A DNA stretch of 64,000 nucleotides from positions 9,348,001 through 9,412,000 of the forward strand of contig OZ021729.1 of assembly GCA_963978545.1 (NCBI GenBank), read 5' to 3'. Both the position numbers and the translations under genes were made by a program. The stretch is from Linyphia triangularis (Eukaryota; Arthropoda; Arachnida; Araneae; Linyphiidae). The first letter of the stretch is position 1. The number at the start of each line of letters is the position of its first letter. Under the pieces are notes generated by a model. It ran no database searches. It was not told the origin of the DNA and saw nothing but the letters and a program-made list of their open reading frames with translations. Below are positions 62,294 to 64,000 of the stretch, one piece after another.

Positions 62294-62796
62294 CATTGTT
62301 TTCTAATAATTTATATTTAATTTAATAAACCGAGTATTGAATAAATTACATTGGGACCCTCAAAACACTCCAATTAGCTTAACTTGTGAAATTTGTTTGG
62401 ATATTATTATTTTAGTTATTCATGAAGTATCACTTCCAAATATTAAAATGAATTGTCTTTTATTTTGTTCTATAAACTGTAATGTAAGCATTAGTTAAAA
62501 TTGAGAATGTAATACAAGCACGAGTACTTAATCCAAGTTAACCGCCACATTTCTCTACCGAATCTAGGTTTTGGTTGATGGATTGCAGACAAGTGAACGA
62601 AGTGACGCGCTTCGCCACTGAACTGTACCAAGAAGCCGTGTATGTGCCTTTTATGTCGAAGTTCGTCATCTTCGCCAAGAGATACGATTCCTATGAAGCT
62701 CAGCTGCGCGTCTTCTGCATGACAGACGACAAAGAAGACAAAACTCTGGAATGCCAGGAGCACTTCACGGAAGTTGCCAAGAGCAGAGACGTTGAA
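3473..62796 (+). CDS. Ank2: Ankyrin (Ank2-like), internal part of gene, 23 exons plus a probable microexon
   Basis: Ankyrins tie membrane proteins (channels, exchangers, adhesion molecules) to the spectrin skeleton: the ankyrin repeats bind the membrane partner, the first ZU5 domain binds beta-spectrin, and ZU5-ZU5-UPA form one supermodule. Coding segments: 3473-3670, 4941-5126, 7707-7805, 7918-8016, 9665-9763, 11382-11480, 13248-13445, 14396-14593, 15618-15815, 15939-16037, 16339-16536, 19067-19165, 20469-20666, 22496-22594, 23157-23340, 30695-30838, 32133-32250, 37344-37568, 38619-38779, 39518-39729, 56812-57016, 60243-60339, 62568-62796. The conceptual product runs from repeat 3 to the UPA domain. 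Repeats 1-2 and the N terminus lie upstream; the rest of UPA, the death domain and the tail lie downstream. Introns of only 112 and 123 bases separate exons 3/4 and 9/10. Ank versus Ank2 cannot be settled here; linker words such as [10 protein letters not shown] favour Ank2 from memory. Confidence 0.95.
3671..4940 (+). other. Intron 1
   Basis: Contains a complete 188-bp foldback MITE at 3984-4171. Nothing else recognised in the remaining AT-rich sequence. Confidence 0.85.
3984..4171 (+). mobile_element. Foldback MITE with TTA target duplication (Harbinger-like)
   Basis: Arms agcttggcgtccattatcgc... and ...gatagtggacgtcaagct pair over about 80 bases, including gagcggagtggattagagcc / ggctctaatccactccgctc. 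TTA lies immediately on both sides (3981-3983, 4172-4174), a 3-bp target typical of PIF/Harbinger. No frame. Confidence 0.75.
4941..5126 (+). CDS. Ank2: Ankyrin exon 2: repeats 5-6 (short 62-residue pair)
   Basis: 186 bases, phase 0, acceptor tgtgttgcag, donor AAG|gtacgt. It encodes [14 protein letters not shown] followed by [18 protein letters not shown]. Repeat 5 is four residues shorter than the 33-residue norm, which is why the exon is 186 and not 198. This is a family feature, not a deletion. An open frame on the other strand over the same bases is a shadow. Confidence 0.95.
5172..6038 (+). mobile_element. TA-flanked DNA transposon remnant with internal end-copies
   Basis: Ends ggggagacttgtgtacctag and ctaggtacaaaagtctccct are inverted repeats between TA dinucleotides at 5170-5171 and 6039-6040. 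The subterminal word gtacctaggg-ccac recurs inside at about 5526-5542 and, as an inverted pair, at 5832-5872. No transposase frame; probably Tc1/mariner/pogo class. Confidence 0.65.
6075..6405 (+). mobile_element. TTAA-flanked MITE
   Basis: TTAA at 6071-6074 and 6406-6409 flanks inverted ends ggctgattta / taaatcagcc. Inside, short inverted pieces (tagtgactgtccagtt / aactggc) are visible. A TTAA target suggests piggyBac-like mobilisation; Harbinger is an alternative. A 66-codon frame inside is not a gene. Confidence 0.6.
7321..7500 (+). mobile_element. R1 MITE, truncated copy
   Basis: ggctgagaggcgaaagtc, then ccccatcgaacatcattctg and aaaaatggccgaaac match the left arm of R1. The right arm is missing. 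Confidence 0.7.
7707..7805 (+). CDS. Ank2: Ankyrin exon 3: repeat 7
   Basis: A single 33-residue repeat, [20 protein letters not shown] and onward, ending AAK. It is 99 bases long, phase 0, acceptor caatattctag, donor AAG|gtaaat. It is AT-rich at third positions, unlike exons 1 and 2. The next intron is only 112 bases. Confidence 0.95.
7918..8016 (+). CDS. Ank2: Ankyrin exon 4: repeat 8
   Basis: A single repeat, [20 protein letters not shown] then [11 protein letters not shown]. It is 99 bases long, phase 0, acceptor ttcaattacag, donor AGG|gtatgt. There is no methionine-initiated frame through it, so it is easily missed. It is separated from exon 3 by a 112-base intron without any repeat. 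Confidence 0.94.
8017..9664 (+). other. Intron 4
   Basis: Contains one ~830-bp hAT-like element (8535-9363). The rest shows nothing recognisable. Confidence 0.8.
8535..9363 (+). mobile_element. hAT-like non-autonomous element with AT-rich core
   Basis: The left end cagtcagggacgtactggtt and the right end, read on the minus strand as cagaggcgtaccagtc, are imperfect inverted repeats. ggcccgg and accgggcc words follow inside each end. CAG-ends of this kind suit hAT elements, but I do not see a clean 8-bp duplication. The interior 8590-9200 is a near-pure mosaic of taataatt/aattaatt words. Confidence 0.5.
9665..9763 (+). CDS. Ank2: Ankyrin exon 5: repeat 9
   Basis: A single repeat, [20 protein letters not shown], ending LAKTK. 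It is 99 bases long, phase 0, acceptor tatgacttcag, donor AAG|gtaaag. The Cys after TPLH is common at this repeat in the family. Confidence 0.95.
9764..11381 (+). other. Intron 5
   Basis: I see no repeat with readable ends and no exon. It has an A-rich run near 10345-10378. Short antisense open frames here are chance. Confidence 0.6.
11382..11480 (+). CDS. Ank2: Ankyrin exon 6: repeat 10
   Basis: A single repeat, [20 protein letters not shown], ending APVDDVTV. It is 99 bases long, phase 0, acceptor aactttttcag, donor GTA|gtaagt. The QGDH word and the final DDVTV are characteristic of ankyrin repeat 10. Confidence 0.95.
11793..11867 (+). mobile_element. R1 MITE fragment
   Basis: gcagaggcgacgg and catcgaacatcattctgaaa match the R1 left end. 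About 75 bases survive. Confidence 0.6.
11884..12119 (+). mobile_element. MITE with 32-bp inverted ends
   Basis: tggttagtcgcgtgggggac (11884-11903) continues to gtctccca and mirrors tgggagacatttgtcaacca cgtgactaacca ending at 12119. No frame; superfamily open. Confidence 0.7.
12143..12185 (+). repeat. R2 3'-end fragment
   Basis: Contains gtgtaattgaaagttgtgcg followed by atgttccacat, the R2 terminal word, in the same orientation as at 2578 and 52582. Confidence 0.6.
13248..13445 (+). CDS. Ank2: Ankyrin exon 7: repeats 11-12
   Basis: 198 bases, two repeats: [20 protein letters not shown], then [20 protein letters not shown], ending ASIEATTE. Phase 0, acceptor tttgaatgcag, donor GAA|gtaagt. 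The first repeat has TALH in place of TPLH. An antisense frame over this exon is a shadow. Confidence 0.95.
13446..14395 (+). other. Intron 7
   Basis: Two thirds of the intron is a full R1 MITE (13579-14247). No other feature seen. Confidence 0.85.
13579..14247 (+). mobile_element. Foldback MITE family R1, full copy 2
   Basis: The left end tagtccgagaggtgactgct and the right end gcagtcgcctctctgtctat are inverted repeats. The inner arms pair as in copy 1, and the centre has aacgtcatcagtgacgtaat. One open frame on the minus strand starts in it; not a gene. Confidence 0.85.
14396..14593 (+). CDS. Ank2: Ankyrin exon 8: repeats 13-14
   Basis: 198 bases: [20 protein letters not shown], then [19 protein letters not shown], ending VDARAR. 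Phase 0, acceptor tgttctag, donor AGG|gtgagt. GC-rich. The SFMG word is typical of repeat 13, and a Cys replaces the usual His after it. A full-length MITE ends only about 150 bases upstream. Confidence 0.95.
14676..14931 (+). repeat. Tandem duplication, ~140-bp spacing
   Basis: actggacgtaacagttact, tttcttgcggagag and ttaaatgcaggacg occur twice in the same order, at about 14690 and 14830. The copies differ at roughly one base in ten. Confidence 0.75.
14932..14963. repeat. (TA)n microsatellite
   Basis: An uninterrupted alternating TA run of about 32 bases directly after the second copy of the duplication. Confidence 0.95.
15618..15815 (+). CDS. Ank2: Ankyrin exon 9: repeats 15-16
   Basis: 198 bases: [20 protein letters not shown], then [20 protein letters not shown], ending ALAATTK. 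Phase 0, acceptor caacctttcag, donor AAA|gtgaga. The DMYTALHI wording also occurs in insect Ank2 as I recall it. Three frames are open here; this one has the repeat signature. Confidence 0.95.
15939..16037 (+). CDS. Ank2: Ankyrin exon 10: repeat 17
   Basis: A single repeat, [20 protein letters not shown], ending AVDAQGK. It is 99 bases long, phase 0, acceptor ttacttttgtag, donor AAG|gtatgt. It lies 123 bases after exon 9. Confidence 0.95.
16038..16338 (+). other. Intron 10
   Basis: About 300 AT-rich bases with ordinary splice signals and no repeat I can name. Confidence 0.8.
16339..16536 (+). CDS. Ank2: Ankyrin exon 11: repeats 18-19
   Basis: 198 bases: [20 protein letters not shown], then [20 protein letters not shown], ending TNSESK. 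Phase 0, acceptor gcctttctttcag, donor AAG|gtagaa. About 60 bases downstream begins a 152-bp tandem array. Confidence 0.95.
16537..19066 (+). other. Intron 11
   Basis: Starts with a satellite-like 152-bp tandem array (16595-17455). 17460-19066 holds only chance open frames and a T run near 18367. Confidence 0.75.
16595..17455 (+). repeat. 152-bp tandem array with an inverted half-unit at its head
   Basis: agtaatcgtaag recurs at 16669, 16821, 16973, 17125, 17277 and 17429, a constant 152-base step, giving five units and the start of a sixth. Units are nearly identical. At 16595-16660, ctctgattttaaaattaaat and caaagatcaatagaa are the reverse complement of the unit's second half. Each unit contains cttctgtttcag, a good 3' splice-site look-alike. 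Confidence 0.9.
19067..19165 (+). CDS. Ank2: Ankyrin exon 12: repeat 20
   Basis: A single repeat, [20 protein letters not shown], ending DVNHKAI. It is 99 bases long, phase 0, acceptor gatatttttag, donor ATT|gtaagt. The LSSQEGH word matches insect ankyrins from memory. Confidence 0.95.
19166..20468 (+). other. Intron 12
   Basis: One ~210-bp foldback element (20018-20230). No other feature seen. Confidence 0.7.
20018..20230 (+). mobile_element. Foldback MITE with GGGGCC ends
   Basis: ttaaaaggggcc at the left and ggccccctttaa at the right are inverted. Farther in, aagtacggtatggattt mirrors aatccgtaccgtactt. A TTA at both ends may be the target duplication. Confidence 0.6.
20469..20666 (+). 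CDS. Ank2: Ankyrin exon 13: repeats 21-22
   Basis: 198 bases: [20 protein letters not shown], then [20 protein letters not shown], ending NVHTTTS. Phase 0, acceptor gcaatattgcag, donor TCA|gtaagt. An in-frame upstream ATG belongs to the intron and is not a start. Confidence 0.95.
20667..22495 (+). other. Intron 13
   Basis: Very AT-rich with many A and T runs (20932-20944, 21172-21184, 21636-21644). No transposon ends or exon seen. The open frames here are low-complexity chance frames. Confidence 0.7.
22496..22594 (+). CDS. Ank2: Ankyrin exon 14: repeat 23
   Basis: A single repeat, [20 protein letters not shown], ending ASPNVTTT. It is 99 bases long, phase 0, acceptor ttttctcttag, donor ACG|gtaatt. 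TSLH replaces TPLH. The HQAAQQGH word fixes it as repeat 23. It is one of the most AT-rich exons, and its donor is a weaker match than the others. Confidence 0.95.
22595..23156 (+). other. Intron 14
   Basis: Mostly one ~210-bp MITE (22784-22998); the flanks are AT-rich and featureless. Confidence 0.75.
22784..22998 (+). mobile_element. MITE family R3, copy 1
   Basis: aagaatagctcccgtc at the left and ctgacgggagcctttct at the right are inverted ends. The interior (ccaggtgaaggacacccaca) matches the copy at 37048-37256. No frame. Confidence 0.75.
23157..23340 (+). CDS. Ank2: Ankyrin exon 15: repeat 24 and start of linker
   Basis: 184 bases, phase 0 in and phase 1 out, acceptor ttcgtttcag, donor GGAG|gtattt. 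It starts [20 protein letters not shown], the half-degenerate last repeat. A threonine-rich stretch follows (about 15 of 20 residues Thr or Val), then [20 protein letters not shown] and an acidic EDEG. This is where the compact repeat solenoid ends and the flexible linker to ZU5 begins. The open frame past the donor is AT-rich and unlike coding sequence. Confidence 0.94.
24079..24577 (+). repeat. 258-bp direct tandem duplication
   Basis: cactt-gaatacgaatgcca at 24081 and cacttagaatacgaatgcca at 24339 begin two copies that stay about 95% alike through ttagtagatagctgaactga. The first copy is followed directly by the second. Confidence 0.9.
24590..25327 (+). mobile_element. Decayed Helentron/HINE-like element
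   Basis: Degenerate versions of the 148-bp unit (tagtcaca near 24858, 24987 and 25135; cgatctcgattaac at 25050) lead to a 3' end cttttgattgctaaaatg ... aagggtgttcagctagt that matches 29776-29835. The left boundary is uncertain. Confidence 0.65.
25844..26510 (+). mobile_element. Foldback MITE family R1, full copy 3
   Basis: The left end ggcagagagacgactgtaag and the right end cttgcagttgcctctcggac are inverted. The centre carries attacgtcatcagtgacgta. More diverged than copies 1, 2 and 5. Antisense frames at its left edge are chance. Confidence 0.8.
27190..29835 (+). mobile_element. Helentron/HINE-like element with ~148-bp central tandem repeats
   Basis: The left end tctctatatatataaggcaa and agccctcactcactgactca occurs twice (27191 and 27310), the first followed by only 119 bases. 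From 27375 on, cacatagtcacaactctgaa recurs at 27523, 27671, 27819, 27967 and so on every 148 bases, about 15 units, degenerating to the right. The right end gcagcacgggtattcagctagt abuts tatatata. Conserved tandem core, fixed CTAGT end and no terminal inverted repeats fit the non-autonomous Helentron (HINE/DINE-1) plan. No Rep/helicase frame. Confidence 0.75.
30053..30651 (+). mobile_element. Foldback MITE family R1, full copy 4
   Basis: The left end ataggctgataggcgactgc and the right end gcattcgcctctccggacta are inverted; the centre has aatacgtcactgatgacgta. It ends 43 bases before exon 16. A 203-codon frame at 30364-30975 runs from this MITE through exon 16 into the intron and is an artefact. 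Confidence 0.85.
30695..30838 (+). CDS. Ank2: Ankyrin exon 16: linker
   Basis: 144 bases, phase 1 at both ends, so it can be skipped in frame. With the G carried from exon 15 it reads [20 protein letters not shown], then [15 protein letters not shown] and HSVKQFG. The [16 protein letters not shown] segment is conserved in ankyrins (YLRPEDLKELGDDSLP in vertebrates, from memory), so this exon is certain. Donor GAG|gtaaaa. The acceptor gatgttgtgatgtag has a poor pyrimidine tract and lies 43 bases after the end of a MITE. Confidence 0.92.
31709..31968 (+). mobile_element. Foldback element (260 bp)
   Basis: agatactgactgtctgcaga near 31731 mirrors tctgcaggcagtcagcatct near 31938. The arms continue through tactgta-ttgtacac to an AT-rich centre around 31830. 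No frame. Confidence 0.75.
31992..32120 (+). repeat. Extra half-copy of the foldback arm
   Basis: tctaaatactgactgcctgc, gattatctattagaaactg and attttactgta-attgtacac repeat the left arm of 31709-31968 in direct orientation. The similarity ends near the arm's centre, about 12 bases before exon 17. Confidence 0.75.
32133..32250 (+). CDS. Ank2: Ankyrin exon 17: linker
   Basis: 118 bases, phase 1 in, phase 2 out, acceptor ttgtttttgtcag, donor TTGG|gtatga. It encodes [20 protein letters not shown], then a serine, proline and acidic stretch ending ERVPVHVG. It joins either the microexon or exon 18 in frame. The linker sequence is not conserved enough to identify alone. Frame continuity, the HVG ending and good splice sites support it. 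A repeat half-copy ends about 12 bases before the exon. Confidence 0.85.
32753..32957 (+). mobile_element. Near-perfect palindromic MITE R4, copy 1
   Basis: cactgttaaaaatttagatt, then ttgcaccaaaaattggttcc and gcaaccaacatttgg, followed by their reverse complement, ending aaaatttttaactgtgt. The arms are about 95 bases with few mismatches and almost no spacer. Confidence 0.85.
33441..33600 (+). repeat. Possible decayed tRNA-derived SINE
   Basis: ctgtgtggttagaactctgg resembles a Pol III A box and gtagttcgaaattc a damaged B box. Similar downstream words (ttgag cgta-aa-ccaac) occur near 48360-48490. Confidence 0.35.
35897..35917 (+). CDS. Ank2: Probable ankyrin microexon (21, 18 or 15 nt)
   Basis: A strong branch-point match (ttctaac, 35873-35879) and the tract tttcctttttcttct precede aagcagcag, and 35918 opens a consensus donor gtaagt. 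Acceptors after 35896, 35899 or 35902 give exons of 21, 18 or 15 bases, all multiples of three. Between the phase-2 ends of exons 17 and 18 they encode SRLKWKT, RLKWKT or LKWKT, giving HVG-(S)RLKWKT-FLVSF. From memory, Drosophila Ank2 has a very similar RKLSWKS just before FLVSF, so this looks like a real conserved linker piece. The start given is for the longest form; the 18-base form uses the better CAG acceptor. Confidence 0.65.
37048..37256 (+). mobile_element. MITE family R3, copy 2
   Basis: aagaatagctcccgtc at the left and gtctgacgggagccgttctt at the right are inverted ends. The interior matches 22784-22998. It ends 87 bases before exon 18. The open frame starting at 37206 begins in it. 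Confidence 0.8.
37344..37568 (+). CDS. Ank2: Ankyrin exon 18: start of first ZU5 domain
   Basis: 225 bases, phase 2 at both ends, acceptor catggttccacag, donor TAGG|gtgagt. It begins [20 protein letters not shown], then [39 protein letters not shown] and ARFLG. This is the beta-spectrin-binding ZU5 domain, near-invariant in ankyrins. GC-rich. Two long open frames on either strand over this exon are shadows. Confidence 0.97.
37569..38618 (+). other. Intron 18
   Basis: One palindromic MITE (38273-38470). The rest has no recognised feature; antisense open frames are chance. Confidence 0.8.
38273..38470 (+). mobile_element. Near-perfect palindromic MITE R4, copy 2
   Basis: cactgttaaaaatttagatc at the left and gaacaaaatttttaacagtg at the right, with ttggttcccatttagctgca and its complement inside. 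The same element as at 32753, flanked by ta/ta. Confidence 0.85.
38619..38779 (+). CDS. Ank2: Ankyrin exon 19: first ZU5 domain, middle
   Basis: 161 bases, phase 2 in, phase 1 out, acceptor ttttgtttccag, donor AAG|gtcagt. It encodes [38 protein letters not shown] and the variable [18 protein letters not shown] at the end of exon 18 joins [10 protein letters not shown] as in all ankyrins. Confidence 0.97.
38780..39517 (+). other. Intron 19
   Basis: No repeat with readable ends. A short A run at 38929-38940. Ordinary splice signals. Confidence 0.75.
39518..39729 (+). CDS. Ank2: Ankyrin exon 20: end of first and start of second ZU5
   Basis: 212 bases, phase 1 in, phase 0 out, acceptor tctgttttag, donor CAG|gtaaat. 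It encodes [60 protein letters not shown] and [11 protein letters not shown]. The [14 protein letters not shown] block opens the second ZU5. The reading frame stays open for 189 bases beyond the donor (separate entry). Confidence 0.97.
39730..39918 (+). CDS. Ank2: Candidate alternative terminus: read-through of exon 20 into intron
   Basis: In frame with exon 20, the intron stays open for 62 codons and stops at 39916-39918. The peptide is Ser/Lys-rich and basic: [20 protein letters not shown], then [15 protein letters not shown] and a hydrophobic end. Base composition and codon choice look coding, and drop to ordinary AT-rich intron right after the stop. A possible AATAAA lies at 40345-40350. 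Use would give an ankyrin with repeats and first ZU5 but a broken second ZU5 and no UPA or death domain. No homologue is known to me. It could still be a chance open frame. Confidence 0.4.
   Translation, partial: VNNDVIENSVANHASSSKSNRNSGDSLKKSSAKKGKSVKKKRRWAGRIMQFLWPKLSVLSAM
43724..44117 (+). repeat. 141-bp tandem array, about 2.8 copies
   Basis: gtattatgtgataattgttg at 43731, its variants at 43872 and 44013, and gcattccattatttt closing each unit give a 141-base step. It is followed directly by a polypyrimidine block. Confidence 0.85.
44118..44217. repeat. C/T-only polypyrimidine tract
   Basis: About 100 bases almost without purines: C runs of 10 and 14 alternate with T runs. The antisense frame through it is low-complexity Lys/Glu/Gly. 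Confidence 0.95.
46946..47588 (+). mobile_element. hAT-like foldback element rich in ATCGAT
   Basis: tagaggtcggcgatatatcg at the left and cgatatttccgacctcta at the right are inverted. Both ends are packed with atatcgata words. No clean target duplication and no frame, so class is tentative. Confidence 0.55.
48340..48495 (+). repeat. Possible decayed tRNA-derived SINE
   Basis: tagcactctggcatcgcgtt, tttcgaatcctag (B-box-like) and gttgtggttcgg-atccatgtta match 33460-33520 loosely. Confidence 0.35.
49558..49745 (+). mobile_element. tRNA-derived SINE, copy 1, with 10-bp target duplication
   Basis: The direct repeat aaagagcggg (49558-49567, 49736-49745) brackets a 168-base body. The body starts gaccaaacggtatagtggat agcgtgctagc (A box) and has gcgggttcgagtcccg (B box in a tRNA-like T arm). 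A tail shared with the copy at 62012 ends ccagataatctgaaac. The acceptor stem does not close, so it is not a functional tRNA. Confidence 0.9.
51910..52622 (+). repeat. Dispersed repeat family R2, fullest copy
   Basis: From tacccatgtgtaatacatag through a 31-base A run, gatctagaaaaaatgtctgt and on to the terminal gtgtaattgaaagttgtgcg. It aligns with 1-468 plus 2493-2622. No coding frame; class unknown. Confidence 0.7.
53309..53951 (+). mobile_element. Foldback MITE family R1, full copy 5
   Basis: The left end aagactgagaggcgactgca and the right end tgcagtcgcctctcgaacta are inverted. The centre carries tacgtcactgatgacgtaac. Very similar to copy 1, so both moved fairly recently. Confidence 0.88.
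54474..54819 (+). mobile_element. 346-bp MITE with 9-bp target duplication
   Basis: atcaatacc at 54465-54473 and 54820-54828 flanks inverted ends gtcgatataaataaacaact ggatagactgc / gcagtctatccagttgttta tctatatcgat. A 9-bp duplication suggests a Mutator-like mobiliser (8 bp would be hAT). No frame. Confidence 0.8.
55234..55405 (+). repeat. Dispersed repeat, copy 2 of 2
   Basis: Matches 3165-3347: gacattaaatgaaaacaat, gtagtttctaaa and gaagattgtaacatag. Confidence 0.6.
55970..56790 (+). repeat. ~198-bp tandem array ending at exon 21
   Basis: agattctaaggtacagtgcc at 56001 recurs in variants at 56201, 56400 and 56597. Each unit also has gccatctatccatggaagtt and tggttatgtagc. Four copies, 80-90% alike by eye; the last one runs into the acceptor region of exon 21. 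Confidence 0.85.
56812..57016 (+). CDS. Ank2: Ankyrin exon 21: second ZU5 domain
   Basis: 205 bases, phase 0 in, phase 1 out, acceptor gttcatattccag, donor ACAG|gtagta. It encodes [60 protein letters not shown]. The block [13 protein letters not shown] is ankyrin-specific. The acceptor lies at the edge of a ~198-bp tandem array. The open frame past the donor is a pyrimidine-rich intron read through. Confidence 0.97.
57017..60242 (+). other. Intron 21
   Basis: AT-rich. Pyrimidine-rich start (57050-57085), T runs (57212-57227, 58232-58250), a block dominated by tttaattt/aattaaa words (57440-57800) and a short minisatellite (58612-58708). No transposon with readable ends. Confidence 0.7.
58612..58708 (+). 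repeat. Minisatellite, ~25-bp unit
   Basis: actatataaatagggttacaa repeats about four times with small changes (ggttac at 58645, 58670 and 58694). Confidence 0.85.
60243..60339 (+). CDS. Ank2: Ankyrin exon 22: start of UPA domain
   Basis: 97 bases, phase 1 in, phase 2 out, acceptor tattattccgtag, donor CCAG|gtagga. With flanking split codons it reads [33 protein letters not shown]. This is the conserved [19 protein letters not shown] block that leads into UPA. It has no methionine-initiated frame. Confidence 0.96.
60488..61285 (-). repeat. 335-bp tandem array carrying a minus-strand Pol III-like unit
   Basis: ctatgcaaaagagtac and tctgttatttgtacacga recur at about 335-base steps (three copies), with two copies of the gcgaagggagcgaacgattg spacer. 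On the minus strand each unit reads ggagtcccaggttcgactcc (B-box-like) downstream of gcatagcgctaaagtatc. The three similar minus-strand open frames starting near 60615, 60950 and 61285 come from this unit and are not genes. Confidence 0.85.
61299..61440. repeat. Inverted repeat (foldback, ~60-base arms)
   Basis: aaatatgcatttataagcca ccgac mirrors gtcggtggatataaatgcat attt. Outer parts (ggcaaagttatatta / taatattactttgtcc) also pair. Confidence 0.75.
61766..61856. repeat. 91-nt imperfect hairpin
   Basis: ctcagccaactcatttgggt cgaaaatggagcttgaatct mirrors agatgcaagttccatcttcg accgggtggtttggctgag. Compact stem with a short loop. Confidence 0.65.
61999..62198 (+). mobile_element. tRNA-derived SINE, copy 2, with 13-bp target duplication
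   Basis: ctaatgtataaat (61999-62011, 62186-62198) brackets a 174-base body with tagtggttagcgtgctagc (A box) and gggttctagtcccg (B box). The body matches copy 1 at 49568 throughout, including the tail ccagataatctgaaac. Confidence 0.9.
62568..62796 (+). CDS. Ank2: Ankyrin exon 23: UPA domain
   Basis: 229 bases, phase 2 in, phase 0 out, acceptor ctctaccgaatctag, donor GAA|gtaaga. It encodes [56 protein letters not shown] and EVAKSRDVE. Vertebrate ankyrins continue VLEGKP at this point, so the next exon lies past the window. A 148-residue antisense frame over this exon is a shadow. Confidence 0.97.
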
Positions 62797-64000
62797 GTAA
62801 GAGCGTGTCTTACTAACTATCCATTTTGAAAATTCTGTAACGAAAGTTTTTTTTTTTGGATGGTACATACTAAATAAAACCTGTTTCATTTGTTCTAGTG
62901 GGTAAGTCAAAGTACATGTTGTCCCTTTATTTAACATTGCGCTTTTGGCAGAATCTTCTACCTATTTCATGTTGATTGGTCATTCTGCCTTCCAGCAATT
63001 AGTAGTGTTGATGCTGTTGGAAAAAGTTGTATATTTTGTAACTATATTTTGAAAATTAATGTACAGTGATTGGAACTAGTTGTAAACCACTTGGCCTTTG
63101 CAAACAAACCTTCAATCTTCCAATAAAACAACTAGACGTAAAAAATAAAAAGAAAAAAAAGACAAGTAAAACGGCCAGCCAGAAAAAGTTGTGAAATCTA
63201 ATGTTTGCCTTCAAGCAGCCGCATTTGATTTTTTTATGGTGCTTGTACACAATGGACTGAATTGGGATTATTGGAAGGAACTCTCATAGATAATTAATAC
63301 TTGGGCAGACTAGAGTTATTTCTGAATATCGTTTCATATATGCTAAAGTGCACACGATGAAGGAATATGAAGGATTTACATCAATAGTAATGACTGAAAT
63401 CCATATAAAAAAAGCAGAAATTAGCCGTTCCACAGAACTGTAATATTTATTGTTAAGATTGATTTATATGTCTCCAGTTGACGTGTTTGTTTTGAGGTCG
63501 TGTAAATGCATAATGCCAGTCACTGGAGAATCCAGTTGTCACTGTTATGTCCCTAGCTGGCAGTTTCAATACATAATACATTTTCTATTTGATTCTGCGT
63601 CAACTAGCATCAACCGTGTTCTTTCGTGACCACAAAGTGGCGGCGTGTCGCTGGATTGTTCCAGCTACTGACACTGTATAAAGAAAAAGCATTTAACGAA
63701 CGCAAAGCACTGACCTTCCAATCAACTTACTAGTTAGCATTCCAACTACTTGCAACGTGTAGATCCGCCTTTGGAAGACAAACATATGCTGGCGATAGGA
63801 ACTATAAATAGTTTCTATTGCCAACATATACTTGTATTCCAAAGTCCTTCCCACCTGTCCTTTATTGTAGTTCGTGCCCAAAAAGTAGTGCATCTGGCAT
63901 GGTAATAAAAGTAAAATGTGACGATTTTAAGTAAAATTAATTAACGTGTGATATGTAATGAACAAAAGACATTTTGGACATTATTCACCAAACACGTTGC
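62797..64000 (+). other. Intron 23 (partial)
   Basis: No exon recognised up to the window end. It holds one 76-nt hairpin (63769-63844). Antisense frames here are chance. Confidence 0.75.
63769..63844. other. 76-nt hairpin, pre-miRNA-like geometry
   Basis: ctttggaagacaaacatatg ctggcgataggaac pairs with gtttctattgccaacatata cttgtattccaaag. The stem is about 34 pairs with four mismatches and two wobbles, and the loop is about 8 bases. It may be a small MITE instead; no relative is seen in the window. Confidence 0.4.

Larger units (their letters stand above)
60340..62567 (+). other. Intron 22
   Basis: Contains a 335-bp tandem array (60488-61285), two hairpins (61299-61440, 61766-61856), a SINE with target duplication (61999-62198) and a 29-base A run (62265-62293). 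Confidence 0.8.

Noticed and set aside
62491..62937. 148-codon minus-strand frame
   Set aside because: Antisense shadow of exon 23, which encodes the conserved UPA block on the plus strand.

Overview
This is a eukaryotic, AT-rich, intron-rich window holding the middle of one very large gene on the plus strand: an arthropod-type ankyrin (spectrin-binding membrane-skeleton adaptor). I resolve 23 standard coding exons between 3473 and 62796, plus one probable microexon. Every junction is GT-AG and every phase agrees. The 23 exons sum to 3,642 bases, 1,214 codons without an internal stop. No start codon, promoter, stop or death domain of the main transcript is present, so the gene runs off both ends. 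The protein (repeat pattern, ZU5 tandem, linker wording) resembles insect Ank2 as I remember it, so arthropod is secure. Large repeat-filled introns and one intron per one or two ankyrin repeats would suit a chelicerate such as a spider, but that is inference.

Layout. 1-3472: upstream intron with nested transposons. 3473-23340: exons 1-15, ankyrin repeats 3 to 24 (22 repeats), all introns phase 0, most exons exactly 99 or 198 bases. 23341-37343: linker exons 16 and 17 and a candidate 15/18/21-nt microexon, in introns full of repeats. 37344-39729: exons 18-20, first ZU5 domain and start of the second. 39730-56811: a 17-kb intron whose first 189 bases stay open and look coding (candidate truncated isoform). 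56812-62796: exons 21-23, end of the second ZU5 and most of the UPA domain. 62797-64000: part of the next intron.

Between the exons the window is a dense collection of non-autonomous repeats. There are seven members of a long foldback TA-flanked MITE family, a pogo/Tigger-like element inside another repeat, a Helentron/HINE-like element with 148-bp tandem units, and a tRNA-derived SINE with clear target duplications. There are also several smaller MITEs, each with readable ends, and satellite-like arrays of 141, 152, ~198 and 335 bp. No transposase, second gene, rRNA, functional tRNA or CRISPR array was found. The most interesting observations are the microexon with a triple acceptor, the lysine-rich read-through tail after exon 20, and transposon ends lying at or next to the acceptor sites of linker exons 16 and 17.
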